Shown: positions 26,342-35,218 of the stretch, piece after piece
How positions within the stretch are numbered: position 1 is the first letter of the stretch
Layout of the letters: the number at the start of each line of letters is the position of its first letter
Assembly: GCF_002831625.1 (NCBI RefSeq)
Contig: NZ_CP025116.1
Span: 2,781,501-2,845,500 of the forward strand
DNA: 64,000 nucleotides
Reading direction: 5' to 3'
Source of the DNA: Nonlabens sp. MB-3u-79
GTDB lineage: Bacteria > Bacteroidota > Bacteroidia > Flavobacteriales > Flavobacteriaceae
Program-made: the position numbers and the translations under genes
Notes under the pieces: generated by a model
Told to the model about the DNA's origin: nothing
Seen by the model: the letters and a program-made list of their open reading frames with translations, nothing else
Database searches by the model: none

Positions 26342-29275
26342 TTAGTCTATGATAGAGTCATAGATAATTTGCTGAATATCAGTTCTGATATTTTTATCGA
26401 TGAGGAATCTATTTCCTGCATCTGGATGTATCCTATTGGACAAGAACACATATACTATTTCTTCTTCAGGATCTGCCCAGGTATAAGCACCTGTAAAACC
26501 ACTATGCCCAAAACTCCTTTTACTCACACAACCGCAGGTAGGGCCTTCTTCTTCTAATTGTGGTTTATCAAATCCTACTCCGCGTCGCACATCACTCTCA
26601 CAGAAGTAGCAGGTATTGAACTTATCTATAGTCTCTTGTGTAAAATACTGTCTCCCTCCATAAGTACCTCCTTGAAGATACATTTGCATCATCTTTGCTA
26701 TATCATTTGCATTTGAAAACAAACCGGCATGTCCACCTATTCCGCCTTGCATCGCTGCACCTTGATCGTGCACATAACCATGAATCAATTGTTTTCTAAA
26801 GGTCGTATCATTCTCTGTAGGAATGATCTGAGAAATAGGGAATTTTTTACGGGGTAAGTAACCGGTGCGGTTCATTCCTAGACTTTCATAAAAATGATCT
26901 TGCGTCAGTTCATCTAAGTTTTTATGGTAATGACTTTCTATATATTTTTTTAATAAATAATAAGGAAGGTCGCTGTATTTGTATTCAAGATCTTCTCTTA
27001 ACTCACTGTTTTTAATGCGGTTAAATATAGTATCCTGAGCCATAGAATTGATAAACAACTCGTCGGCTACTTGAGTTCTGTAATTTGCTTTAGATCCCTT
27101 ACTGTAATATTGAGATAAAGGTTGGTGCGTCAAAGAATCTAGCGTATAGATATAAAATGGAATCCATGGCTTTAACCTAGCGTAATGGGAAAGCATTTGC
27201 TTCACCGTTATTTGCCCCTTATTAGTGCTCATTAAGTCTTCATCTAGTTTAGAAATAACATCATCTATAGAGAGAATGTTATTTTCTTCCAACTCCATAA
27301 CTAGTGGAAGCGTCGATAGAATCTTTGTAACAGAGGCAATGTCGTAAAGATCACTATAGGTGACTGGATCTTTTTTGTCATAGGTATGATACCCATAGGT
27401 CTTGTCTAAAATTACCTTACCGCGTCGGGCTACTAGAATTTGCATTCCTGGAGCTCCTTTTTTGTTGATCGTATAATTTGCAATACTATCTATTTTTGCC
27501 AGCATTCCAGAGTCCAATCCTACACTAGAAGGATCATTACCATAAGAAAGGCGTTTTACATTTTTAACCGCTATTCCTTCATTAACTTTAAACAAGCCAG
27601 CACTTACTGGTAAGGTCCCAACTGCATCTCTACCACCAAAAATCAATTGTGCACTAACCATTTGACTCCACTCACTATTTTGATAAGACATAATGATGCC
27701 TTCAAAATTCTTTGCCGTCTTGATCTGATCTAGCATATAGGGACTTACAAAACCATCAAAAATAATGCGATGCTTTCTTGCTATCTCATACAACCAAGTC
27801 AACTCGCGTTCTTCTAAGCTATATGATTTCCATGGATTCTCGTTACCTCTATGCAATCCTACGATAACTGTATTGTAGTTTTCTAGCATTTGAAGCAACA
27901 CATCCAGCTTATCTCCTACTATCTTGTCTACTTTGGTGTATTTATTAAGCTCTTTATAAAAAACTTCTCCAGAATCATCGCCTAATTCTACATAAGCGAT
28001 TTTCTTTGTTTCTAGATTGGTAATCGGTAAAATATTGTTTTCATTCCTAACAACAGTAATGGCTTTAGAAATTGCGTTTTCGTAGACCACCTCGTCTTGT
28101 TCCGTATTTAAGTCCTCTAGGAGTTGTGGAATAACAACCGGTTTATAATGGTTAAGGCCTACAATGTACTTAGACATCAATATCTTTTTTACAGAATGCG
28201 CAAATCGCTCTTCGGTGATATCACCTGCGACCATGGCTGCGACTATTTTATCAATAGATTTAGGCACATCTTCAGAGATTAATAGCACATCATTACCCGC
28301 TTTAAACGCTTGTAAGTCTATTTCTCCTGGGGCACTAAAATTACTCGCCCCTTTCATATTCAAAGCATCTGTAAAGATCAATCCATTAAAACCTAACTTT
28401 GTTTTCAATAAATCAGTGACTACTTTTTCACTGAGACTTGTAGGATAGCCAGACCTAGATTCCAGACTTGGGATATTTAAATGAGCAACCATCACACTCG
28501 CCATTCCTTTGTCAATCAACTTTCTATAAGGAGTTAATTCTACACTATCGATACGAGCTGCACTAAAATCTACTGTTGGCAAGGTTTTGTGACTGTCTTG
28601 ATCTGTATCTCCATGACCAGGAAAATGCTTTGCACAAGCCAGTGTGCCTGTACTCTGCATGCCTTTCATAAACGCACCGGCCTTGTCGGTGACATTATAC
28701 ATGTCTTCACCAAAGCTTCTATTTCCTATAATAGGATTCTGCGGATTGGTATTGATGTCTACATCTGGTGCAAAGTTAATATGCACTCCCAGTCTTTTGC
28801 AATGCTCACCGATTCGTTTTCCTACCTCATAACTGGATCTTGTTCCAGGAGTTGCTCCCAGCGTCATGTTCCATGGGAAGGCATAGGTACTGTCCAGTCG
28901 CATAGCGAGCCCCCATTCGGCATCCATGGCGATCAATAGAGGTGTTTTTGATTTGGCTTGCAACTCATTAGTTAAATAAGCTTGTTGCACTGGTCCTCCT
29001 TTTGAAAAGATGATGCCGCCTATTTTATACTTTTCCACCAATTTGCGTACCTGGTCAGCATGTGCTTTTCCCTTATTAGAAAACAGGTCTACCATAAATA
29101 ACTGCCCAATCTTTTCTTCTTGAGAAAGACTTTGGTATACGCTATCTACCCATTGCATTTGTTCAACAGAGTCAATAGCAACGAGAGGTTGACTAGTGGT
29201 TAATTGTGCTTGTGATGTGTACGCTTTCGCGAAAGCGAGCACTATCAAAAGCCATGAAGCATATTTAAATTTCAT
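26342..29275 (-). CDS. GH3 beta-N-acetylhexosaminidase fused to a serine beta-lactamase-like domain
   Basis: This 977-residue exported protein starts at 29275; a start at 29308 would bury the signal peptide. Residues about 35-360 are a NagZ-like GH3 domain with KHFPGHGDTDQDSH near 198 and catalytic GLIFTDALNMKG near 292. Residues about 360-590 form the GH3 C-terminal domain. Residues about 605-977 are a class C beta-lactamase/CubicO domain with the SxxK motif in DIASVTKILSTLP, YSD near 805 and HSGFTGAYTW near the end. It probably acts in murein recycling in the periplasm. The palindrome lies in the signal peptide. Confidence 0.9.
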   Translation of the reverse strand: MKFKYASWLLIVLAFAKAYTSQAQLTTSQPLVAIDSVEQMQWVDSVYQSLSQEEKIGQLFMVDLFSNKGKAHADQVRKLVEKYKIGGIIFSKGGPVQQAYLTNELQAKSKTPLLIAMDAEWGLAMRLDSTYAFPWNMTLGATPGTRSSYEVGKRIGEHCKRLGVHINFAPDVDINTNPQNPIIGNRSFGEDMYNVTDKAGAFMKGMQSTGTLACAKHFPGHGDTDQDSHKTLPTVDFSAARIDSVELTPYRKLIDKGMASVMVAHLNIPSLESRSGYPTSLSEKVVTDLLKTKLGFNGLIFTDALNMKGASNFSAPGEIDLQAFKAGNDVLLISEDVPKSIDKIVAAMVAGDITEERFAHSVKKILMSKYIVGLNHYKPVVIPQLLEDLNTEQDEVVYENAISKAITVVRNENNILPITNLETKKIAYVELGDDSGEVFYKELNKYTKVDKIVGDKLDVLLQMLENYNTVIVGLHRGNENPWKSYSLEERELTWLYEIARKHRIIFDGFVSPYMLDQIKTAKNFEGIIMSYQNSEWSQMVSAQLIFGGRDAVGTLPVSAGLFKVNEGIAVKNVKRLSYGNDPSSVGLDSGMLAKIDSIANYTINKKGAPGMQILVARRGKVILDKTYGYHTYDKKDPVTYSDLYDIASVTKILSTLPLVMELEENNILSIDDVISKLDEDLMSTNKGQITVKQMLSHYARLKPWIPFYIYTLDSLTHQPLSQYYSKGSKANYRTQVADELFINSMAQDTIFNRIKNSELREDLEYKYSDLPYYLLKKYIESHYHKNLDELTQDHFYESLGMNRTGYLPRKKFPISQIIPTENDTTFRKQLIHGYVHDQGAAMQGGIGGHAGLFSNANDIAKMMQMYLQGGTYGGRQYFTQETIDKFNTCYFCESDVRRGVGFDKPQLEEEGPTCGCVSKRSFGHSGFTGAYTWADPEEEIVYVFLSNRIHPDAGNRFLIDKNIRTDIQQIIYDSIID
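29222..29237. repeat. CGCTTTCGCGAAAGCG palindrome, copy 6 (in the GH3 signal peptide)
   Basis: This perfect copy encodes AFAKA in LIVLAFAKAYTSQAQ, that is, the h-to-c region of the signal peptide, and supplies an AKA that fits the AxA cleavage rule. Confidence 0.95.
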
Positions 29276-29430
29276 ATAATATTTACAGCATTTTCTATTA
29301 GAAATCAAGAATCATTCCCATATCAAACGACTTTTAGCTTTATTTGATAAAATAACGACCAATTTACCAGCCTTTTGAAGTTCCTTAACCTTCATCGAAA
29401 GATACCTAAAAACAAAGGGTTGACATAAAA

Positions 29431-29456
29431 AAACCAGCTTAAAAGTAAGCTGGTTT
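29431..29456 (-). terminator. Terminator of the gene at 29481
   Basis: A 10-bp perfect stem (29431-29440 with 29447-29456) has a 6-nt loop. On the minus strand it is followed by a run of at least seven T, just past the stop of the gene at 29481. Confidence 0.85.
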
Positions 29457-29480
29457 AGATTGTTTTATTATTAAAGTATT

Positions 29481-29963
29481 CTAGAAAAATCTCGAATGCC
29501 AGCTTTCATTTGCAGGCACCTCCCAGTGTTCTTTATACTCTCCTACGGTTTCTACCAAGTTATTGAAAACAATGGTGTTGGGAGAAACTGATTTTGCTTT
29601 GGCCATTTTTTTAAAGTCGGAGAGTTCTTTATGAGCAACATACTGACCGTTTTTAAAGGTCACATTCATTTTATCCATCAAATCGATGCGAAATGCTTTC
29701 TCTATAGACTGTATAAAACGTACACAAGAATCGATAGAACAACCTGTTGCACCGGCTTTAGACTGGTCTAACCCTATCACAATAAAGCGATTATAAGGAT
29801 ATTCCACACCTGAAAAAAGATCCTTGCCGTGCGCCGTCCATTGCTGTAGGAAATTATCCATTTGTGGTTTTAACTCGTTCAGCTCATCATTTGTAAAAGG
29901 TCTATTTGCTTGGTAAATCCATACTCTAGCATCGTCTGGAAGATCTTTAAAATTTGCGTGCAT
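29481..29963 (-). CDS. Conserved Flavobacteriia protein of unknown function
   Basis: This 160-residue soluble protein has conserved-looking segments RVWIYQANRPFTNDEL near 13, YNRFIVIGLDQSKAGATGCS near 57 and SPNTIVFNNLVET near 127. I recall relatives labelled ABC transporter ATPase, but there is no Walker A, signature or Walker B motif, so that label looks wrong. A CSIDSC pair near residue 76 could bind metal or form a disulfide. It has its own terminator and no close operon partner. Function unknown. Confidence 0.7.
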   Translation of the reverse strand: MHANFKDLPDDARVWIYQANRPFTNDELNELKPQMDNFLQQWTAHGKDLFSGVEYPYNRFIVIGLDQSKAGATGCSIDSCVRFIQSIEKAFRIDLMDKMNVTFKNGQYVAHKELSDFKKMAKAKSVSPNTIVFNNLVETVGEYKEHWEVPANESWHSRFF

Positions 29964-30193
29964 AATTTATTTATTTTTGTGACTTTATTTCTAAATGCAA
30001 TTGACATCAAGAAATTAAAGCATATAAGATTGAATATAAAATTTATTAATAATGAAAGTTGCTTTTCATGTTTCTCATTAAAAGCTACCATTCATGCAGC
30101 TTGAAAAACACTTTTTAATAACTATTTCTAGCAAAATAAGTGAATTAGCTCTTTGTATGATTTAAACAATAGATTTTTTTTGATTTTGGTGCA

Positions 30194-30421
30194 TTAGTTA
30201 AAATCCTTTTTTATCATATTCCCTGAAAAGAAAAAACCAAAAATAGTCATCCCTACAAAGTAAAAACAATAATAATCAATTCTTAAATCGGACAAATCAA
30301 AAACAAGGTCGAATAAATAAACAATTATAGTATTTAAAAAACCCATCACTAGACCTGTAATTATTCTGGTTTTAAAGCTGATTTTTTTTTTAAAATCAAA
30401 CAAGTTTTTAAAGAATGACAT
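30194..30421 (-). CDS. Small membrane protein, paralogue of the next gene upstream
   Basis: This 75-residue protein has two hydrophobic segments (about 20-40 and 52-68) and an N-terminal KNLFDFKKK. Its layout and the terminal YYCFYFVGMTIFGFFFSG match the protein at 30440-30655, suggesting tandem duplication. It is the last of four closely packed minus-strand genes and its DNA is more AT-rich than its neighbours. No named family is recognised. Confidence 0.65.
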   Translation of the reverse strand: MSFFKNLFDFKKKISFKTRIITGLVMGFLNTIIVYLFDLVFDLSDLRIDYYCFYFVGMTIFGFFFSGNMIKKDFN

Positions 30422-30439
30422 TATTTAATTTATTAAAAA

Positions 30440-30655
30440 TTATTGATCATTTGTGTTCTTAACTATATATCCAGCACTAAAAAAACCGAATATAAACATA
30501 AAGGCTAAGAAGCACATGTAATAGCCCAAACCAAAGTCTGCCATGTCAAAGACTGTGAAAAGAATATAAGAAAGAAACGTTGTCACAGTAGCGCTTATTA
30601 AAGCATAAATCAGTCTCATTTTAACAGGGGCTTTTGTAAAATCAAATAAACTCAT
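30440..30655 (-). CDS. Small membrane protein, paralogue of the next gene downstream
   Basis: This 71-residue protein starts at 30655 (MSLFDFTKAPVKMRL), chosen because that ATG overlaps the upstream stop as ATGA, a typical coupled start; 30694 would add 13 residues inside the previous gene. It has two membrane helices, an acidic loop (FDMADFGLGYY) and a C-terminal GFFSAGYIVK. It shares the LFDF start and FGFFxxG end with the protein at 30194-30421. Function unknown. Confidence 0.65.
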   Translation of the reverse strand: MSLFDFTKAPVKMRLIYALISATVTTFLSYILFTVFDMADFGLGYYMCFLAFMFIFGFFSAGYIVKNTNDQ

Positions 30656-30864
30656 TCCCCCTTGTCCTTGTTCCCTTTGCGCATCGACCACCATATAATC
30701 GCAGCTACCAAAAGCCCAAACATTATAAAATCTACTGCAAACTTGACAATACTAAATCCTTCATCTCCAGTAAACTGATAGAAAATAGACATGATAATCG
30801 CATACACCAGCCCTCCGAAGGAACCCGATAGTACAATACTTCTATAATCAATTTTTTGTTTCAA
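30652..30864 (-). CDS. Small two-helix membrane protein
   Basis: This 70-residue protein starts MKQKIDYRSIVLSG, has hydrophobic segments near 12-30 and 42-60 and a basic tail (SMRKGNKDKGE). It starts five bases after the stop of the secreted protein gene and overlaps the next start by four bases. Its topology matches the two following small proteins, but sequence similarity is too weak for me to call it a paralogue. Confidence 0.65.
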   Translation of the reverse strand: MKQKIDYRSIVLSGSFGGLVYAIIMSIFYQFTGDEGFSIVKFAVDFIMFGLLVAAIIWWSMRKGNKDKGE

Positions 30865-30869
30865 TAAAT

Positions 30870-31478
30870 TTACTTTGTGTCAACTCTATCGAGAACTAAC
30901 ATATTTCTATATTCGCCTATACGAGGATCATAAATATCTAACTCCATTGCTGTAAAAACATAAGTCGTCTTTCCTTTTACGGCATCTTCTAGCAACTCAT
31001 CGTTATCTACATAGGTAAGCCATAACAGCTTACGTCTACGACCATCTTCATCTTTAATTTCAAAAGATTTGAATTTATCATCTTCTACTTTTACTATTTT
31101 ACCAGTAATAACAAGATTCTCCTCTTCCAGTTCCATCTCCTCCTCGATATCATCAGCAAACAACATAAAAAGCGGAATAGACTCTGGGCAAGACCCTGCA
31201 AGCATAATACCTACTTGCTCTCCTAATTTCTCAGCGTTATTCGCATCAAGAAAATTGATCCCTTTATCGTCAAAATACTTTTGATTATTAGAATAGGCTT
31301 GAAGCATACAAGATCCTAATTCCATCTCTGCCTTTTCTTTGGTCTCTATGTCTCCTTTAGTCTGTATACATTCACAAACTTGGTCTGCTAGTTCTTTGAC
31401 AGCTTCTTCATTAAACTGCTGTGCATTTACAGAAGCTGTTGTCAACAATACTAAGAGTCCTATGTATATATTCTTCAT
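30870..31478 (-). CDS. Secreted protein of unknown function
   Basis: This 202-residue protein has a signal peptide (MKNIYIGLLVLLTTASVNAQ). The N-terminal half is helical with spaced cysteines (CECIQTK, GSCMLQAY, GSCPES). The C-terminal half (VITGKIVKVEDDKFKSFEIK onward) looks like a small beta-barrel, OB-like domain. Its ATG overlaps the stop of the upstream Fe-S gene as TAATG, so the two are translated together. I know no function. Confidence 0.7.
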   Translation of the reverse strand: MKNIYIGLLVLLTTASVNAQQFNEEAVKELADQVCECIQTKGDIETKEKAEMELGSCMLQAYSNNQKYFDDKGINFLDANNAEKLGEQVGIMLAGSCPESIPLFMLFADDIEEEMELEEENLVITGKIVKVEDDKFKSFEIKDEDGRRRKLLWLTYVDNDELLEDAVKGKTTYVFTAMELDIYDPRIGEYRNMLVLDRVDTK

Positions 31479-32269
31479 TATAAATCGTTTGCACTTGCTA
31501 TTAATTCTGCGATATCCATAACTTCTACTTTCCCTTCTTTTTCGGCGGCTTTTACACCATCGGTCATCATGGTATTACAGAATGGACATCCAGCAGCAAT
31601 AATATCAGCACCAGTATCCACCGCCTCTTCTGTGCGTTCAATGTTGATTTCTTTGTCTCCAGGTTCTGCATCCTTAAACATTTGTGCTCCACCAGCTCCA
31701 CAACACAGCCCGTTACGACGACTGCGTTTCATTTCAACCAGTGCTGCATCTAGCTTTTCTATCAGTTCCCTTGGAGCCTCATAAATATCATTAGCACGTC
31801 CTAAATAACAAGGATCGTGATAAGTGATTTTCTTTCCTTTAAATTTCCCTCCTTCAATCGTAAGTCGACCATTAGAAATTAAGTCCTTAAGAAATGAGGT
31901 ATGATGAATCACTTCATAATTCCCACCTAATTCAGGATATTCATTTTTAAGCGTATTGAAACAGTGAGGACAAGCAGTAACGATTTTTTTGATCTCATAG
32001 CCATTTAGCACTTCTATGTTCATCATCGCTTGCATCTGGAAAAGAAACTCATTCCCTGCTCTTTTTGCAGGATCTCCAGAACAGCTTTCTTCTGCTCCTA
32101 AAACTGCAAATTCTACTCCAGCTTTATTCAAAAGCTTTACAAAAGCTTTGGTGATTTTCTTTGCTCTATCGTCAAAACTACCACTACATCCTACCCAAAA
32201 CAATACTTCGGGCTGTTTGCCTTGTGCTATAAATTCGGCCGCTGTAGGTACTACTAAATTGTTACTCAT
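31478..32269 (-). CDS. Fe-S/CCG-domain oxidoreductase subunit (HdrB/LutA-like)
   Basis: This 263-residue protein starts at 32269 (MSNNLVVPTAAEF). It has two cysteine-rich CCG domains, seen as VTACPHCFNTLK near 107, TYHDPCYLGRAND near 155, NGLCCGAGGAQMF near 194 and AAGCPFCNTMM near 233. Such domains hold a [4Fe-4S] cluster and pass electrons between thiols, quinones or flavoproteins. It belongs with the membrane Fe-S protein at 32830-34185. The electron donor and acceptor are not shown by the sequence. Confidence 0.85.
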   Translation of the reverse strand: MSNNLVVPTAAEFIAQGKQPEVLFWVGCSGSFDDRAKKITKAFVKLLNKAGVEFAVLGAEESCSGDPAKRAGNEFLFQMQAMMNIEVLNGYEIKKIVTACPHCFNTLKNEYPELGGNYEVIHHTSFLKDLISNGRLTIEGGKFKGKKITYHDPCYLGRANDIYEAPRELIEKLDAALVEMKRSRRNGLCCGAGGAQMFKDAEPGDKEINIERTEEAVDTGADIIAAGCPFCNTMMTDGVKAAEKEGKVEVMDIAELIASANDL

Positions 32270-32394
32270 ATAGTTATATTTCGAATTCAAAAATATTGAA
32301 TTCAGAATTGGTATTTACTTATACAATTGATTAGAATTGTGTTCTGCTTAAGTATCTCAACTGTTTTAGATACGCATTACAACTCCCAGACCAA

Positions 32395-32826
32395 TTATTT
32401 ATGGTTTTTAAAAACCTCTATCTTCACTTCTTTCTCTATCAGGTGAGTAAATTCACCTGTATAACGTGTTGCTCTTACCATGTGGTTATCGATCCAATGG
32501 TAATTCCCACCTCTAGGTTTACCCATTAACAGGCTGTGGAATTTAAAACCGTGTTTATTCAACCAGTCTTCAGTAACCTGACGGTGCTCCTCAGTTCTAG
32601 AGGTAAAGAAACAAATAACGTGTCCTTGATCATACCATTCATTGAGCGTTATTAACGCATCTGGAAAGGGTGCACAAGTAGCCATTCTCTCCGGCTCTTC
32701 GTTAGGCACATCTTCTGTGATGGTTCCATCAATATCTATTAAATAATTTTTTACTCCTTCTGGAAGTACTGGACTTGCCAGGGTTCCGTCTTTATTCAGG
32801 GCCTCCTGAAATTGTTCTTCACTCAT
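32395..32826 (-). CDS. HAD-superfamily phosphatase-like protein
   Basis: This 143-residue protein has motif I DIDGTITED (about residues 31-39), motif II-like CFFTSRTEEHR near 72 and the end motif WIDNHMVRATRY near 110. The core is short, with no cap domain. Relatives are sometimes labelled phosphoheptose isomerase, for which I see no evidence. It lies between the two Fe-S redox genes, three bases after the upstream stop. The substrate is unknown. Confidence 0.75.
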   Translation of the reverse strand: MSEEQFQEALNKDGTLASPVLPEGVKNYLIDIDGTITEDVPNEEPERMATCAPFPDALITLNEWYDQGHVICFFTSRTEEHRQVTEDWLNKHGFKFHSLLMGKPRGGNYHWIDNHMVRATRYTGEFTHLIEKEVKIEVFKNHK

Positions 32827-32829
32827 ATT

Positions 32830-34185
32830 TTATTCCTTTGCCCAATTAAGGCGGTCCATCTGGTTATACGGCCATGGTGCTCCATTATTTTCAATGTTCC
32901 CCATAGTGGTATTTAATTCACTAGGTGCTGCACTATTTTCCAACACTAAATACCTTCTCATTTCCATGATAATACTCAAGGGATCAATACCTATAGGACA
33001 AGCCTCTACACAAGCATTACATGTTGTACATGCCCAAAGCTCCTCTGTGGATATATAATCATTCAACAAAGTCTTTCCATCATCCTTCCACTCACCTTCT
33101 TTGTTGATTACCGCTCCTACCTCTTCTAATCGATCACGAGTATCCATCATTATTTTACGTGGGCTCAACTTCTTACCTGTGATATTTGCTGGACACTCTG
33201 AAGTACAACGTCCACATTCTGTACAGGTATACGCATTGAGCAATTGTACTTGATCTAGATCAAAAATATCATTTGCTCCAAGCGCCGCTGGAACTTCATC
33301 TGCCTCATTAGGGTCTGGAGCAGCAAATGGATCTGCATTTGGATCCATCATCATTTTTACTTCTTTAGTAACAGCAGCCATATTAGTGAACTGTCCTTTA
33401 GGAGTCAACTTTGCAAAATATACATTAGGGAACGCCAACATAATATGAAGGTGTTTGGACCAATATAAATAGTTTAAGAAAATCAAAATCCCAGTAATGT
33501 GCAACCACCAACAGGTTCTTTCTATAAGAAGTAAGCTTTCAAAGCTCATTCCATCAAATAACGGAGAGATAAAACCGCTGATTGGAAAACTACCTGCATT
33601 GATATAATGTGCAGCTGCTTCACTAGTAAACTGACCCGCCAGCACGCCTTCTTGTATGCTGAGATCTGCAGCATTCATGGTTAAGAACAAAGTCATCAAT
33701 ACGACTTCAAAATAAAGAATGTAATTGGCATCGTTTTTAGGCCATCCTTTAAGCTCGCCCATTATAAAACGCTTGATGTTCATTACATTTCTACGCAACC
33801 AAAAAATAACAACTGTTGCTAAAACCAGAAATGCAAGAATTTCAAATGTAGCGATCAATACACCGTAAACACCTCCTAAATATGGAGCAAATATTCTATG
33901 CTTCCCTGTGATACCATCAATGATGATTTCAAATACTTCAATGTTAATGATTACAAAACCTACGTAAACTACGACATGCAAGAAACCCGCAATAGGACGT
34001 CTAACCATTTTTGATTGTCCCAAAGCAATACGGGCCATTTGAGCAAAACGTTCTCCTTTACGATCGGAGCGATCTACTTTTTTTCCAAGTTTAATATTGC
34101 GTATCATCTTTTTGATGTTACTAGCAAAATAACCTACTCCTGCAAGGAGTAGAAAAACAAATATGATATTAGGTATGTATTCCAT
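32830..34185 (-). CDS. Membrane-bound 4Fe-4S dicluster oxidoreductase subunit
   Basis: This 451-residue protein has about five membrane helices in residues 1-270 (NarI/DsrM-like, with histidines that may bind heme) and a C-terminal domain with two [4Fe-4S] sites: CTECGRCTSECPANITG near 316 and CTTCNACVEACPIGIDP near 385. This layout is typical of quinone-linked heterodisulfide-reductase-like subunits. With the CCG protein downstream it probably forms a membrane redox complex of unknown substrate. It starts six bases after the MlaD stop. Confidence 0.87.
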   Translation of the reverse strand: MEYIPNIIFVFLLLAGVGYFASNIKKMIRNIKLGKKVDRSDRKGERFAQMARIALGQSKMVRRPIAGFLHVVVYVGFVIINIEVFEIIIDGITGKHRIFAPYLGGVYGVLIATFEILAFLVLATVVIFWLRRNVMNIKRFIMGELKGWPKNDANYILYFEVVLMTLFLTMNAADLSIQEGVLAGQFTSEAAAHYINAGSFPISGFISPLFDGMSFESLLLIERTCWWLHITGILIFLNYLYWSKHLHIMLAFPNVYFAKLTPKGQFTNMAAVTKEVKMMMDPNADPFAAPDPNEADEVPAALGANDIFDLDQVQLLNAYTCTECGRCTSECPANITGKKLSPRKIMMDTRDRLEEVGAVINKEGEWKDDGKTLLNDYISTEELWACTTCNACVEACPIGIDPLSIIMEMRRYLVLENSAAPSELNTTMGNIENNGAPWPYNQMDRLNWAKE

Positions 34186-34191
34186 AGGTAA

Positions 34192-35145
34192 TTATTGGTC
34201 TCTATCTTCTGGTTTTTCGTATTCTCCTGGCTTTTTTCCAAAAACAGAAAAATGTACATATCGCTTAGGGTTGAGTTTGATGTCTTGCATCAACATTTCT
34301 GCTTGCCTAGTGGTTCTTTCTAAATTGTTGTATAAGGAGTCGTCTGTCATTAATTTTCCAAGACTTCCCTTACCAGAAGCTATATCGTCTAAAACGATAT
34401 TGAATTTTGCGACAGCAGCTTGTAGTTCTTTCACCGTTCCTGCAATTTCAACTCGAGCTAAAGTATCTGATATAGCAGCAAAGTTTTTAGTCGTCTTATC
34501 TAAGTTTCCTATGGTTCTATCCAACTGTTCTCTATTATCAGTAAGTAGTGAATTTGCGCTATTAGAAAGTCCTCTTATTTCAACTAAGGTTTTGTTAACC
34601 TCATCAAGACTACTCTTAATCGCAAGTCTGGTTTTAGGACTCAAGGTTTGATTCACAGCAGTTAGAGCAGAGTCTGCACTTACTACCATATGCTCAATCT
34701 TATCTTTTAAAGGGATAAACTCATCCATGACTTTTCCTTGAATACCGTCATCTGTCTGAGACTGTAGGGTATCTCCTGGCTTTGCTGGTCTGGCAGTACT
34801 TTCATAATCTGGTACTATAGCAAGTGCCTTACCTCCTATCAAACTGGTGCTGTATACAGATGCAACACTTTCTGAAGAAAAACTAAAAGATTCATCTACA
34901 TGAAATTTAACCAACAATCTTCCAGATCCATCTAGGAAATCGATATCATCTATATTACCTACTCGTAGACCATTTATAGTTACTGGTGCAGAAGAAGTTA
35001 GTCCTTCAACGTTATCATAGACCGCATAAAACGACCTGTCACTTCTCAAAAGATTGCGACCTTTTAAATACTGATACCCAAAAATAAACAGCGCTATAGC
35101 TCCTACTGTTAGGATACCGACCTTGATTTCTTTTGAAAATTTCAT
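34192..35145 (-). CDS. MlaD/MCE-domain phospholipid transport protein
   Basis: This 317-residue protein starts at 35145 (MKFSKEIKVGIL). It has one N-terminal membrane helix (about residues 7-26), an MCE domain with YDNVEGLTSSAPVTINGLRV near 42-61, and a long helical C-terminal part. MCE proteins with MlaE and MlaF move phospholipids between membranes. Those partners are not in the window. It fits the envelope theme of the nearby amidase and lptD genes. Confidence 0.87.
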   Translation of the reverse strand: MKFSKEIKVGILTVGAIALFIFGYQYLKGRNLLRSDRSFYAVYDNVEGLTSSAPVTINGLRVGNIDDIDFLDGSGRLLVKFHVDESFSFSSESVASVYSTSLIGGKALAIVPDYESTARPAKPGDTLQSQTDDGIQGKVMDEFIPLKDKIEHMVVSADSALTAVNQTLSPKTRLAIKSSLDEVNKTLVEIRGLSNSANSLLTDNREQLDRTIGNLDKTTKNFAAISDTLARVEIAGTVKELQAAVAKFNIVLDDIASGKGSLGKLMTDDSLYNNLERTTRQAEMLMQDIKLNPKRYVHFSVFGKKPGEYEKPEDRDQ

Positions 35146-35218
35146 AAAACTGACGTAATTGAGCATGTAAATATAAGACAAGCGATATTTATAAGGGCTA
35201 AGATTTATTTAGGATTTA

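Noticed and set aside
29481..29963. Annotation as ABC transporter ATPase
   Set aside because: No Walker A, ABC signature or Walker B motif in 160 residues.
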